Of a stretch of 64,000 nucleotides of DNA, positions 32,933 to 41,921 are shown piece by piece. Both the position numbers and the translations under genes were made by a program. Origin of the DNA: Mycobacterium avium subsp. avium (lineage in GTDB: Bacteria > Actinomycetota > Actinomycetes > Mycobacteriales > Mycobacteriaceae); contig NZ_CP046507.1 in the NCBI RefSeq assembly GCF_009741445.1, positions 1,240,001 through 1,304,000 on the forward strand, in the 5' to 3' direction. Position 1 is the first letter of the stretch. The number at the start of each line of letters is the position of its first letter. The notes under the pieces were generated by a model. That model was not told the origin of the DNA. It saw only the letters and a program-made list of their open reading frames with translations, and made no database searches.

Positions 32933-33379
32933 CTACGTGGGCTGCACCCGCACTATGACGCTGTCCGGCCACACCCCGCGATCGCGGGCCCGGCGCAGCT
33001 TCTCACGCAGGCACAGATCCCGGTGCACGTTCGTCACGCCGGGAATCTTGAGCAGCGGCACGATGTTCCACTGCCAGCCGTACCGCCGGTGCAGCAGGCG
33101 GTTGGCGCGCTCGGCGTCGGCGCCGGAAAGGATCGTGGCGCGCCCCGCCAGGGTCGTCGCGCCCGGGCGGACCCGGCCGCGGTAGTCGCAGGCCGCCAGC
33201 TCCACGCCGGCATGCGCGGCGAGCCGGCGGGTCTTGGGCCCGACCTTGGTGCGAAACAACACGCCGTCGTCGTCGACGGCGAACCAGATCGGGGTGTCGA
33301 CGGGAGTGCCGTCGCGGCGGAAAGACCGCAGCAGCGCGTAGCGGTCGGTGTGCAACTCGGCGAAGGATCGATGCGGCAT
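32933..33379 (-). CDS. PPOX-class F420-dependent-type oxidoreductase
   Basis: 148 aa, split-barrel flavin/F420-binding fold: YALLRSFRRDGTPVDTPIWF, DDDGVLFRTKVGPKTRRL, CDYRGRVRP are the typical strands and cofactor-contact segments. Small proteins of this kind in mycobacteria use F420H2 or FMN to reduce diverse substrates. The ATG at 33379 is chosen over a TTG at 33391. It diverges from a MerR-type regulator across a 22-bp perfect palindrome and is a likely target of that regulator. Confidence 0.8.
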   Translation of the reverse strand: MPHRSFAELHTDRYALLRSFRRDGTPVDTPIWFAVDDDGVLFRTKVGPKTRRLAAHAGVELAACDYRGRVRPGATTLAGRATILSGADAERANRLLHRRYGWQWNIVPLLKIPGVTNVHRDLCLREKLRRARDRGVWPDSVIVRVQPT

Positions 33380-33392
33380 GGACCCAGTCAAC

Positions 33393-33414
33393 GACTTAGA
33401 GTTAACTCTAAGTC
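33393..33414. promoter_or_regulatory. 22-bp perfect palindrome, predicted MerR operator
   Basis: Half-site GACTTAGAGTT (33393-33403) is followed at once by its exact reverse complement AACTCTAAGTC. It lies between the divergent PPOX gene (start 33379) and merR gene (start 33438). TAGAGT, a TANNNT -10 match, is present on both strands inside the palindrome. The layout resembles SoxR-type operators, which are centred on GTTAAC. Confidence 0.75.
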
Positions 33415-33437
33415 AAGCACGAACCCGGGAGCCGCCC

Positions 33438-33854
33438 ATGCTGACCATCGGCGAGGTCGCGCGCCGCAGCGGGGTCGCCGCGACCACCCTGCGCTACTAC
33501 GAGCAGATCGGCCTGCTGCCCGCCCCAATCCGGCTGGGCGGGCAGCGCCGCTACGACGAGGCCGTGCTGTCCCGGCTCGAGGTGATCGCGCTGTGCAAGA
33601 CCGCCGGCTTTGCGCTGGACGAGATCCAGCGCCTGTTCGCCGACGACGCGCCGGGACGCCCGGCCAGCCGCGCGCTGGCCCGGGCCAAACTCGCCCAGAT
33701 CGACGCCCAGCTGGAGTCGCTGGGCCGGGCCCGCGCCGTCATCGAGTGGGGGATGCGGTGCACCTGCCCGTCGATCGACGCCTGCACCTGCGGCATTCAC
33801 CCAACCCGGCCCGCACCCGTCGGCCCGGACGTACGCTCAGCCAGAAGGTTCTGA
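33438..33854 (+). CDS. MerR-family transcriptional regulator with C-terminal cysteine cluster
   Basis: 138 aa. Winged-helix HTH MLTIGEVARRSGVAATTLRY YEQIGLL is followed by a dimerisation coiled coil (residues about 75-115) and a C-terminal Cys-rich motif RCTCPSIDACTC. The spacing C-x-C-x5-C-x-C differs from SoxR (C-x2-C-x-C-x5-C) but could hold a metal or Fe-S centre or sense thiols. Start at ATG 33438, with GGGAG upstream. Divergent from the PPOX gene with a shared palindrome; regulation of itself and that gene is inferred. Confidence 0.88.
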   Translation: MLTIGEVARRSGVAATTLRYYEQIGLLPAPIRLGGQRRYDEAVLSRLEVIALCKTAGFALDEIQRLFADDAPGRPASRALARAKLAQIDAQLESLGRARAVIEWGMRCTCPSIDACTCGIHPTRPAPVGPDVRSARRF

Positions 33855-33875
33855 TCCGGGGCAAGGAGAGCGGAA

Positions 33876-35696
33876 ATGACGGCGGAACGTCCGGCCACCT
33901 TGTGCGAGGCATTCCAGCGCAACGCCGCGATCGACCCGGACGCGGTCGTGCTGCGCACCCCCGGGGCCAACCAGACGTTGACCTGGCGAGAGCTCGCCGA
34001 GCAGGTCCGCAAGGTCGCCGCCGGGCTGGCGGGGCTGGGCGTGCGGCGCGGCGACACGGTGTCGCTGATGATGGCCAACCGGATCGAGTTCTACCCACTG
34101 GCGATCGGCGCGCAACACCTTGGCGCCACGTCGTTTTCGGTGTACAACACGCTGCCGGCCGAGCAACTGACCTACCTGTTCGACAACGCCGGCACCAAAG
34201 TGGCGATCTGCGAACAGCAGTACGTCGACCGCATCCGGGCCAGTGGCGCGCCCGTCGAACACATCGTCTGCATCGACGGCGCCCCGCCGGGCACCATCTC
34301 CGTCGAGCAGCTGTATGCCGCCGCCCCAAGGGATTTCGACTTCGAGTCGACCTGGCGGTCGGTCCGGCCCGACGACGTCGTCACGCTCATCTACACCTCG
34401 GGAACCACCGGAAACCCCAAGGGCGTGGAGATGACCCACGCCAACCTGCTGTTCGAGTGCCACGCGCTCAACGCGGTGCTGCCGTCGAAATTCGGCGACC
34501 GGGTCACGTCGTATCTGCCGTCGGCGCACATCGCCGACCGCGCGATGGGGCTCTACGGCCTGGAGGTTTTCGGCGCGCAGGTGACCGTGGTCGACGACCC
34601 GCGCGCCATCGCCGCGGCGCTGCCCGACGTGCGACCCACGGTGTGGGCGGCGGTGCCGCGGATATGGGAAAAGCTCAAGGCGGGAATCGAATTCACCGTC
34701 GCCAACGAGCAGGACGAGGCCACCCGGGCGGCGCTGCAGTGGGCGATGTCGGTGGCCGCCCAACGCGCCGCGGCCTTGGTCGCCGGCGAGCAGATACCCG
34801 ACGAGCTGGCCACCGAATGGGCGCGGGCCGACAAGTTGGTGCTCTCGAAACTGCGTGAGCGGCTGGGCTTCGGCGAACTGCGCTGGGCGGTGTCGGGGGC
34901 GGCCCCGATTCCCAAGGAGACGCTGGCGTTCTTCGCCGGCATCGGCATCCCGATCGCCGAGGTGTGGGGGATGTCGGAGCTGAGCTGTGTGGCGGCCGTC
35001 AGCCATCCCCGCGACGCGCGCCTGGGCTCGGTCGGCAAGTTGCTGCCCGGGCTGGAGGGCAAGATCGCCGACGACGGCGAGTTCCTGGTGCGCGGCCCGC
35101 TGGTGATGAAGGGCTACCGCAAGGAACCGGCGAAGACGGCCGAGGCCATCGACGCCGACGGCTGGTTGCACACCGGCGACATCCTGGAGGCCGACGCGCA
35201 GGGCTACCTGCGAGTGGTGGACCGCAAGAAGGAGCTGATCATCAACGCGGCCGGAAAGAACATGTCGCCGGCCAACATCGAGAACGCCATCCTGGCCGCC
35301 TGCCCGATGATCGGCGTGATGATCACCATCGGCGACGGGCGTCCGTACAACACCGCGCTGCTGGTTTTCGACGCCGACTCGGTGGGCCCGTACGCCGCCC
35401 GGCACGGGTTGTCCGACGCGTCGCCGGCCGCGCTGGCCGCCGACCCGGACGTCATCGCCCAGATCGCCGCCGGGGTGGCGGCGGGCAACGCCAAACTGTC
35501 GCGGGTGGAACAGATCAAACGGTTCCGCATCCTGCCCACGCTGTGGGAGCCCGGCGGCGACGAGATCACGCTGACGATGAAGCTCAAGCGCAAGCCGATC
35601 ATGGCGAAATACGCCGAGGAGATCGAGCAGCTCTACGCCGATCCACCTCCGCCCGAGGTGCACGAGCCCGCCGCCGCCGCGGTGCAGCCCGTATGA
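33876..35696 (+). CDS. fadD11: Long-chain fatty acid CoA ligase / AMP-binding protein, FadD11-like
   Basis: 606 aa. Adenylate-forming motifs are complete: YTSGTTGNPKG, GMSEL in the A5 region, GWLHTGD, the hinge DRKKELIINAAGKNMSPANIE, and the C-terminal Lys in TLTMKLKRKPI. It activates fatty acids as acyl-AMP and then acyl-CoA. In M. tuberculosis H37Rv the orthologous locus is split in two (Rv1549/Rv1550) as remembered; here it is one intact frame. AAGGAG precedes the ATG. Its stop overlaps the plsB1 start (ATGA at 35693), implying coupled translation and supply of acyl-CoA to the acyltransferase. Confidence 0.9.
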   Translation: MTAERPATLCEAFQRNAAIDPDAVVLRTPGANQTLTWRELAEQVRKVAAGLAGLGVRRGDTVSLMMANRIEFYPLAIGAQHLGATSFSVYNTLPAEQLTYLFDNAGTKVAICEQQYVDRIRASGAPVEHIVCIDGAPPGTISVEQLYAAAPRDFDFESTWRSVRPDDVVTLIYTSGTTGNPKGVEMTHANLLFECHALNAVLPSKFGDRVTSYLPSAHIADRAMGLYGLEVFGAQVTVVDDPRAIAAALPDVRPTVWAAVPRIWEKLKAGIEFTVANEQDEATRAALQWAMSVAAQRAAALVAGEQIPDELATEWARADKLVLSKLRERLGFGELRWAVSGAAPIPKETLAFFAGIGIPIAEVWGMSELSCVAAVSHPRDARLGSVGKLLPGLEGKIADDGEFLVRGPLVMKGYRKEPAKTAEAIDADGWLHTGDILEADAQGYLRVVDRKKELIINAAGKNMSPANIENAILAACPMIGVMITIGDGRPYNTALLVFDADSVGPYAARHGLSDASPAALAADPDVIAQIAAGVAAGNAKLSRVEQIKRFRILPTLWEPGGDEITLTMKLKRKPIMAKYAEEIEQLYADPPPPEVHEPAAAAVQPV

Positions 35697-37594
35697 CCGG
35701 CGGGCCGGCCGGCAGCGCCCGCGAGATCGGTCGCGTCGGAATGCGAAAGCTGTTGCAGCGCACCGGCATTCTGGACGAAGCGACGTCGCCGCTGGCCACC
35801 GACCCGGCCGAGGTCGTGCAGTTGCTGGGCGCGCCCTGGTACGACGAGCGGCTGCGCAGCCTGGCCGGCGAGCTCGGCCGCGACCCGGCCGATGTGCGCG
35901 CCGAGGCCGCGGGCTACCTGCGCGAGATGGCGGCCTCGCTCGACGAGTCGGCGGTGGCGGCCTGGCGCGGGTTCAGTCGCTGGCTGATGCGGGCCTACGA
36001 CGTGCTGATCGACGAGGACCAGATCGCGGCGCTGCGCAAGCTGGATCGCAAAGCCACACTGGCATTTGCCTTTTCGCATCGCTCGTACCTGGACGGCATG
36101 CTGCTGCCCGAGGTGATCCTGGCCAACCGGCTGTTCCCCGCGCTCACCTTCGGCGGGTCGAACCTGAACTTCTTCCCGATGGGCGCCTAGGCCAAGCGCA
36201 CCGGGGCGATCTTCATCCGGCGCCAAACCAAGGACCTTCCCGTCTACCGCTTCGTGTTGCGCGCCTACGCCGCCCAGCTGGTGCAAAACCACGCCAACCT
36301 GAGCTGGTCCATCGAAGGCGGCCGCACCAGGACCGGCAAGCTGCGGCCCCCGGTGTTCGGGATCCTGCGCTACCTCGCCGACGCGGTCGACGAAATCGAC
36401 GGCCCGGAAGTGTATTTGGTGCCGACCTCGATCGTGTACGACCAGCTGCACGAGGTGGAGGCCATGACCACCGAGGCCTACGGCGCGGCGAAACGGCCCG
36501 AGGATTTCCGCTTCCTGATCCGGCTCGCCCGCCAGCAGGGCACCCGGTTGGGCCGGGCGTATCTGGACTTCGGCGAGCCGCTGCCGCTGCGCAAGCGGCT
36601 CGAGGAGCTGCGGGCCGAGGAGTCGGGCAGCCAAACCGAGATCGAACGCATCGCCCTGGACGTCGAGCACCGCATCAACCGCGCCACGCCGGTCACCCCG
36701 ACCGCGGTGGTCAGCCTGGCGCTGCTGGGCGCCGACCGGTCGCTGACCCTCAGCGAGGTGCTGGCCACCGTGCGACCGTTGGCCAGCTACATCGCCGCCC
36801 GCAACTGGGTGGTGGCCGGGGCGGCCGATCTGACCAACCGCTCCACCATCCGCTGGACCCTGCACCAACTGGTGGCCTCCGGCGTGGTCAGCGTCTACGA
36901 CGCCGGCACCGAGGCGGTGTGGGGGATCGGCACCGACCAGCACCTGGTCGCCGCCTTCTACCGCAACACCGCCATCCACATCCTGGTCGACCGGGCCATC
37001 GCCGAGACGGCGCTGCTGGCCGCCGTCGAAGTCTCCGAGACGTCCGGGGACGGATCGGTGCTGCCGGCGACGGTGCGCGACGAGGCGCTGAAACTGCGCG
37101 AGCTGCTCAAGTTCGAGTTCCTGTTCTCCGCCCGCGCCCAGTTCGAGAAGGAGCTCGCCGACGAGGTGCGGCTGATCGGGCCCGCCGAGGATCCGGTGGA
37201 CACCGGCAAGGCCGCCAATGCCGCCGTGGTGCGCGGGCTGCTGGAGCAGGCCGACCTGCTGCTGGCGCACCTGGTGCTGCGCCCGTTCCTGGACGCCTAT
37301 CACATCGTCGCCGACCGGCTGGCCTGCTACGAGGACGATTCGTTCGACGAGCAGGCGTTTCTGGCGGAGTGCCTGCAGGTCGGCAAGCAGTGGGAGCTGC
37401 AGCGCCGAATCGCCAATGCCGAGTCGCGGTCGATGGAACTGTTCAAGACGGCACTGCGCCTGGCCCGGCACCGTGAGCTGGTCGACGGGTTCGAGGATCC
37501 GGATATCGCGCGACGGCGCCGGCAGTTCGCCGACGAGATCGCCACCGCCATCCGGCGGGTCAACACCATCGCGGAGCTGGCGCGGACGCGCTGA
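35693..37594 (+). pseudogene. plsB1: Glycerol-3-phosphate acyltransferase interrupted by an in-frame amber codon
   Basis: 634 codons in one frame, apart from TAG at 36188-36190 (codon 166) within FPMGA-stop-AKRTGAIF, where the family has Trp (TGG), so a single G-to-A change explains it. The acyltransferase HX4D motif is upstream of the stop (H129, D134), while the substrate-binding block SIEGGRTRTGKL and the rest are downstream, so the two pieces cannot each be active. Downstream reinitiation would need the GTG at 36254. The gene would transfer acyl groups to sn-1 of glycerol-3-phosphate. Both sides remain well conserved, so the mutation is recent, or a sequencing error, or read through. Confidence 0.85.
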
Positions 37595-37746
37595 ACCCGT
37601 TCGGCTCGCCGCGCCGCCCCGGGGTATAGCACGCAAGCACTCGACACGAAACGTTCACGTCCGGTCCCGATACTGTGCCGCGCGCGCCGACGCCCGGCGT
37701 GCGCTATGCCTGTAGGGGACCAGCGAGCCGGTGAAGCGAGGATCTG

Positions 37747-38535
37747 ATGACGGAGCAGTCCGAGGGGCCGCAGCGCCCGTTGATCGGGTACATCACCCAT
37801 GACATCGCGCCGCCGATCGCCCCCGCGCCGATCGGGCGCGCCTGGATGTCGCAGATGCGCCAGGGCTGGCCGCACCGATGCCTGCCGATGTTGATCGCAA
37901 ACCAGAGCGGCTGGGAGGTGCGCAACCGCAGCGCCTTCACCGCGACGTGGATGGGCGGTGATGATCGCACCAGCCTGACGATCGTGCCCGACACCCGTGC
38001 CAGCGGTCAGTTTTTGCCGGACAGTCACTTCGGCTTCGGCATCCTGACCTGGCATCTGCCGATCCTGTTCCGCACCCCGCCGGGCTACAACCTGTTGGTC
38101 CGCGGACCGGCCAACCATCCCAAGGACGGGATATCGCCGTTGGAGGGCATCGTCGAAACCGATTGGTCCAGTTCGAGTTTCAGCATGAACTGGAAATTCA
38201 CCCGGGAATTCATGCCGGTGCGGTTCGAGGTGGACGAGCCGATCTGCATGATCGTGCCGCAGCGGCGGGCCGAGCTGGAGGAGTTCGCCCCGGAACTGCG
38301 GCCGATCGAGTCCGACGAAGAACTGCACCGCAAGCACGAGTTCTTCCTGAGCTCGCGCGGCGCGCTGGGGCGCGAGCAGGAAGTGGCCGACGAGCGCGTG
38401 CCGTGGCAGGGCGACTACACCCGCGGCCGGCACAGCGACGGCGAACCCGGGGCGCCCGACCACCAGACCCGGCGCCGTCTGCGTTCGTTCGTCGCACGCC
38501 CGGCCGTCGGGCCGCCACACCCCGACCGCGCTTAA
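37747..38535 (+). CDS. DUF6065-family protein
   Basis: 262 aa. Recognisable by RCLPMLIANQSGWEV, the TATWMGGDD segment, SHFGFGILTWHLPILFRTPP and GYNLLVRGPANHPKDG, which recur in DUF6065 proteins of bacteria; no biochemical function is established that I know of. No signal peptide or membrane segment. The C-terminal 50 residues are polar and likely disordered. A GCGAGG element precedes the ATG. It is not part of the M. tuberculosis gene order as remembered, so it is an accessory gene between plsB1 and the Ddn-like gene. Bases 37595-37746 upstream show a TACTGT -10-like box at 37671 only. Confidence 0.75.
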   Translation: MTEQSEGPQRPLIGYITHDIAPPIAPAPIGRAWMSQMRQGWPHRCLPMLIANQSGWEVRNRSAFTATWMGGDDRTSLTIVPDTRASGQFLPDSHFGFGILTWHLPILFRTPPGYNLLVRGPANHPKDGISPLEGIVETDWSSSSFSMNWKFTREFMPVRFEVDEPICMIVPQRRAELEEFAPELRPIESDEELHRKHEFFLSSRGALGREQEVADERVPWQGDYTRGRHSDGEPGAPDHQTRRRLRSFVARPAVGPPHPDRA

Positions 38536-38544
38536 GGTTGGGTC

Positions 38545-38982
38545 ATGCCGCTTTCAGGTGAATACGCACCCAGCCCGTGGGATTGGTCCCGCGAGCAAGC
38601 CGACAAGTACGTCGCATCGGGCGGGGCCGAGGCCGCCGACATGAAGGGCAAGCCCATCATCGTGCTGACCACGGTCGGCGCCAAGACCGGCAAGCTGCGC
38701 AGGACGCCGCTGATGCGGGTCGAGCACGACGGGCAGTACGCCGTCGTCGCCTCGCTCGGCGGGGCGCCGAAGAACCCGGTGTGGTACCACAACATCAAGA
38801 AGAACCCCCGGGTCGAACTGCAGGACGGCCCGGTCACCCGGGAGTACGACGCCCGGGAGGTGTTCGGCGAGGAGAAGGCCGTCTGGTGGCAGCGGGCCGT
38901 CGAAGCCTGGCCCGACTACGCCGAATACCAGACCAAAACCGACCGCCAGATCCCGGTGTTCGTGCTGACCCCGGTCGCCTGA
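38545..38982 (+). CDS. F420H2-dependent nitroreductase family (Ddn-like), Rv1558-like
   Basis: 145 aa (148 remembered for Rv1558). Split-barrel Ddn/F420 fold with [45 protein letters not shown] and the C-terminal [11 protein letters not shown]. These enzymes use reduced F420 to reduce quinones or nitro compounds. Start ATG 38545 is nine bases after the DUF6065 stop, so the two could be co-transcribed. Confidence 0.9.
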   Translation: MPLSGEYAPSPWDWSREQADKYVASGGAEAADMKGKPIIVLTTVGAKTGKLRRTPLMRVEHDGQYAVVASLGGAPKNPVWYHNIKKNPRVELQDGPVTREYDAREVFGEEKAVWWQRAVEAWPDYAEYQTKTDRQIPVFVLTPVA

Positions 38983-39020
38983 ATTCCGTAGTTGACCAGC
39001 CCGCATGGCACCATTAGTCC

Positions 39021-40304
39021 GTGTCCGCCGAATTAAGCCAGTCCCCGAGCGTCGCGCCGCTTTCAGCGGCTGACATCGACGACGCGGCCAAGCGGATCGC
39101 CGCGGTGGTCACGCCGACCCCGTTGCAGTTCAGCGACCGGCTGTCGGCGATCACCGGCGCACAGGTCTACCTCAAGCGCGAGGACCTGCAGATCGTGCGC
39201 TCCTACAAGCTGCGCGGCGCCTACAACCTGCTGGTGCAGCTGTCCGAGACGGAGCTGGCCGCGGGCGTGGTGTGCTCGTCGGCGGGCAATCACGCCCAGG
39301 GGTTCGCCTACGCGTGCCGGATGTTGCAGGTGCACGGCCGCGTCTACGTGCCGGCCAAGACGCCGCTGCAGAAGCGGGACCGGATCCGCTACCACGGCGG
39401 GGAGTTCATCGAGCTGATCGTCGGCGGAACCACCTACGACCAGGCCGCCGAGGCGGCGCTGGCCGACGTGGCGAGCACCGGCGCCACCCTCGTCCCGCCC
39501 TATGACGATCTGCGCACCATCGCCGGCCAGGGCACCATCGCCGTCGAGCTGCTCGACCAGCTCGACACCGAGCCGGACCTGGTGGTGGTCCCGGTGGGCG
39601 GCGGCGGCTGCATCGCCGGCATCACCACCTACCTCGCCGAGCGCACCGACACCACCGCGGTGCTCGGTGTCGAGCCGGCCGGGGCCGCGGCGATGATGGC
39701 CGCCCTGGCGGCCGGCGAGCCGGTGACGCTGGACCACGTCGACCAGTTCGTCGACGGTGCCGCGGTGCGGCGGGCCGGTGACCTGACCTATGCCGCGCTG
39801 GCGGCCGCCGGCGACATGGTGTCGATCACCACGGTCGACGAGGGCGCGGTGTGCACCGCGATGCTCGACCTCTACCAGAACGAGGGCATCATCGCCGAGC
39901 CCGCGGGCGCGCTGTCGGTCACCGGGTTGCTGGAGGCCGACATCGAGCCCGGTTCGACGGTGGTCTGCCTGATCTCCGGCGGCAACAACGACGTGTCGCG
40001 CTACGGCGAGGTGCTGGAGCGGTCCCTGGTGCACCTGGGCCTCAAGCACTACTTCCTGGTCGACTTCCCGCAGGAGCCGGGCGCGCTGCGCCGGTTCCTC
40101 GACGAGGTGCTCGGCCCCAACGACGACATCACGCTGTTCGAGTACGTCAAGCGCAACAACCGGGAGACCGGCGAGGCGCTGGTGGGCATCCAGTTGGGGT
40201 CCTCGGCCGACCTGGACGGCCTGCTGGCCCGGATGCGGGCGACCGAGCTGCACGTCGAGACCCTGAAGCCGGGCTCGCCGGCCTACCGCTACCTGCTGCT
40301 CTAA
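39021..40304 (+). CDS. ilvA: Threonine dehydratase, biosynthetic
   Basis: 427 aa (429 remembered in M. tuberculosis). PLP-dependent conversion of threonine to 2-oxobutanoate, the first step to isoleucine. Lys of SYKLRGAYN binds PLP, CSSAGNHAQG and PVGGGGCIAG hold the phosphate. One ACT-like regulatory domain ends the protein (YFLVDFPQEPGALRRFL), giving isoleucine feedback. GTG start at 39021 keeps the conserved MSAELSQSPS N-terminus; no Shine-Dalgarno is visible. A TTGACC at 38992 lies upstream but no -10 at a sensible place. Confidence 0.95.
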   Translation: MSAELSQSPSVAPLSAADIDDAAKRIAAVVTPTPLQFSDRLSAITGAQVYLKREDLQIVRSYKLRGAYNLLVQLSETELAAGVVCSSAGNHAQGFAYACRMLQVHGRVYVPAKTPLQKRDRIRYHGGEFIELIVGGTTYDQAAEAALADVASTGATLVPPYDDLRTIAGQGTIAVELLDQLDTEPDLVVVPVGGGGCIAGITTYLAERTDTTAVLGVEPAGAAAMMAALAAGEPVTLDHVDQFVDGAAVRRAGDLTYAALAAAGDMVSITTVDEGAVCTAMLDLYQNEGIIAEPAGALSVTGLLEADIEPGSTVVCLISGGNNDVSRYGEVLERSLVHLGLKHYFLVDFPQEPGALRRFLDEVLGPNDDITLFEYVKRNNRETGEALVGIQLGSSADLDGLLARMRATELHVETLKPGSPAYRYLLL

Positions 40305-40313
40305 ATCCGATAC

Positions 40314-41219
40314 ATGCCCCCACCGTATGGACCCGGTCATGCCGGTTTCGGGCTGGTCAGCGCCGCCGTCCTCGCGTCGCTGGTGCTGCTGGGGTGGGCG
40401 GCCGTGTGGATCGCCCGGCGCGCCGGCCCGTTGCAGCGGCTCTGGCAGCGGACGACCCACAACGCCGTGGTCGATGAGGCGCTGGCCTGGCTGCGCGACC
40501 GGATCGGCGATCGGGGGCGGGCGCTGACGCGCCGCTTTCCGGTGAGCGAGATCGCCGGTGTGGCATTGCTTCTCGGGCTCGCGGCGGTCGCGTTGCTGGC
40601 GGTCGGCTTCACCGAAGTGCTCGACGACGTGCTCGAGGGCGACGGCATCGCCGTCATCGACCACCCGGTGACCCGATGGCTCGCGGACCACCGCGATCTG
40701 TGGCTGACCACCGTCCTGCAGGCGATCACCGTCGCGGGCGGCCCGCTGTTCCTGGCCGCGCTGGCCCTCCCGATCTCCGTGGTCGCCGCGTGGCGGTCCC
40801 GGTCGTGGCGACCCGTGCTGCTCGCGGTGGTGGCCGGCGCCGGGGTCCCGGTCATGCTGTTCACCGCCAAGGCGCTGGTGGGTCGCCATCGCCCCCCGCT
40901 GCCGTTCGCCCTCGTCGACGCCGACGGGTACTCGTTTCCCTCCGGGCACGCCACCGGCACCGCGGCGATGATGGCCATCTCCGCGTGGCTGCTCACCCGC
41001 TGGCTGATTCCCGGGTGGACCGGGCGGGTGCTGGTGTGGGCGCTCGCCATCGGCGCGGTCCTGCTGATCGGGTTCTCGCGGATCTACCTCGGCGTCCACT
41101 ACCTCAGCGACGTGCTCTCCGGCTGGATGCTGGGCACGGCCTGGGCGTTCGCCGTCATGCTCGTCGGAACCTGGTGGGACAACACCCGCCCGGCCCGCGA
41201 GCGGCAACGACAGGTGTGA
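40314..41219 (+). CDS. PAP2-family membrane phosphatase
   Basis: 301 aa with about six membrane segments. The three phosphatase motifs are present: KALVGRHRPP, PSGHATG and SRIYLGVHYLSD. Such enzymes dephosphorylate lipid phosphates, for example phosphatidic acid or polyprenyl diphosphates; substrate here cannot be told. An N-terminal hydrophobic segment precedes an Arg-rich cytoplasmic stretch (about residues 35-75). Starts nine bases after ilvA, so probably in the same transcript. In M. tuberculosis this slot holds a VapBC module, as remembered. Confidence 0.88.
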   Translation: MPPPYGPGHAGFGLVSAAVLASLVLLGWAAVWIARRAGPLQRLWQRTTHNAVVDEALAWLRDRIGDRGRALTRRFPVSEIAGVALLLGLAAVALLAVGFTEVLDDVLEGDGIAVIDHPVTRWLADHRDLWLTTVLQAITVAGGPLFLAALALPISVVAAWRSRSWRPVLLAVVAGAGVPVMLFTAKALVGRHRPPLPFALVDADGYSFPSGHATGTAAMMAISAWLLTRWLIPGWTGRVLVWALAIGAVLLIGFSRIYLGVHYLSDVLSGWMLGTAWAFAVMLVGTWWDNTRPARERQRQV

Positions 41220-41226
41220 GTCGCCG

Positions 41227-41892
41227 CTACCCGAGGTAGCCGGGCAGCGGAACGGCCGGGTCGAGGTCCGGCGCCGGCACCGGCGGGCCGGCGCTCAGCT
41301 GCAGCGGCACCACCCCGGCCCAGTGCGGCAACAGGAGGTCCTGCGGATCGTCGACCGGCGGGCCGCTGCGCACCTTGGCCGACACCTCGGCCAGGTCGAG
41401 CGCGAGCACCCCGGTGGCGGCCAGTTCCCGGGCGTCGGGGGCCCGGCAGTCGGCGGCGCGCCCGGGCGCGATGTGATCGAGCAGGCTGCTCAGCGCCCGC
41501 GACTTCTCCGCCGGATCGTCGACCACCCGCGCGTCCCCCAGCACCACGACCGAGCGGAAGTTCACCGAGTGGTGCATCGCGGCGCGCGCCAGCACCAGGG
41601 CGTCGACCAGCGTGACGGTGACGCAGATCGGCAGTCCCGCCCCCGCGGCCGCGGCCGCCCTGGCCGCCAGCACCGGCCCGCCGCCCGTCGAACCGTGCAG
41701 GTACAGCGTCTCGCCGCGGCGCGCGTGCGTCGTCGGCAACACCACCGGGCGTCCGCCGCTCAGGTAGCCCAGATGGCAGATCAGCGCCTCGTCCAGGATG
41801 CGGTGGACGGTGCGGCGGTCGTAGCGCGCCCGTTCCCGGTAGCGGGTCGGCGTGCTGCGCGGCGTCGGCTGGTAGTCGGCTTCGGTAGACAT
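41227..41892 (-). CDS. Pyridoxamine 5'-phosphate oxidase-like (PPOX) family protein
   Basis: 221 aa. Split-barrel flavoprotein pattern: ICHLGYLSGGRPVVLPT, LYLHGSTGGGPVLAA, ICVTVTLVDALVLARAAMHH and SVVVLGDARVVDDPAEK, typical of the PNPOx-like family next to MocR regulators. Whether it acts on B6 vitamers or another substrate is not shown. Start ATG 41892 is chosen because the family begins near RYRERARYDRRTVHRIL. Divergent from the MocR gene over 29 bp, so likely controlled by it. Confidence 0.85.
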   Translation of the reverse strand: MSTEADYQPTPRSTPTRYRERARYDRRTVHRILDEALICHLGYLSGGRPVVLPTTHARRGETLYLHGSTGGGPVLAARAAAAAGAGLPICVTVTLVDALVLARAAMHHSVNFRSVVVLGDARVVDDPAEKSRALSSLLDHIAPGRAADCRAPDARELAATGVLALDLAEVSAKVRSGPPVDDPQDLLLPHWAGVVPLQLSAGPPVPAPDLDPAVPLPGYLG

Positions 41893-41921
41893 GGATATTG
41901 TCCTAGTACATAATCTATCGT
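41893..41921. promoter_or_regulatory. Divergent PPOX/MocR promoter region
   Basis: Only 29 bp, AT-rich by local standards. TAATCT at 41911-41916 predicts rightward initiation on or next to the GTG at 41922, so the MocR mRNA is probably leaderless. AGGAC on the other strand, about 8 bases from the PPOX ATG, can act as its ribosome site. MocR binding here is expected from family practice. Confidence 0.5.

Noticed and set aside
38992..39020. Promoter for ilvA (TTGACC plus TAGTCC)
   Set aside because: The -10 candidate would start transcription inside the conserved N-terminus and does not fit TANNNT.
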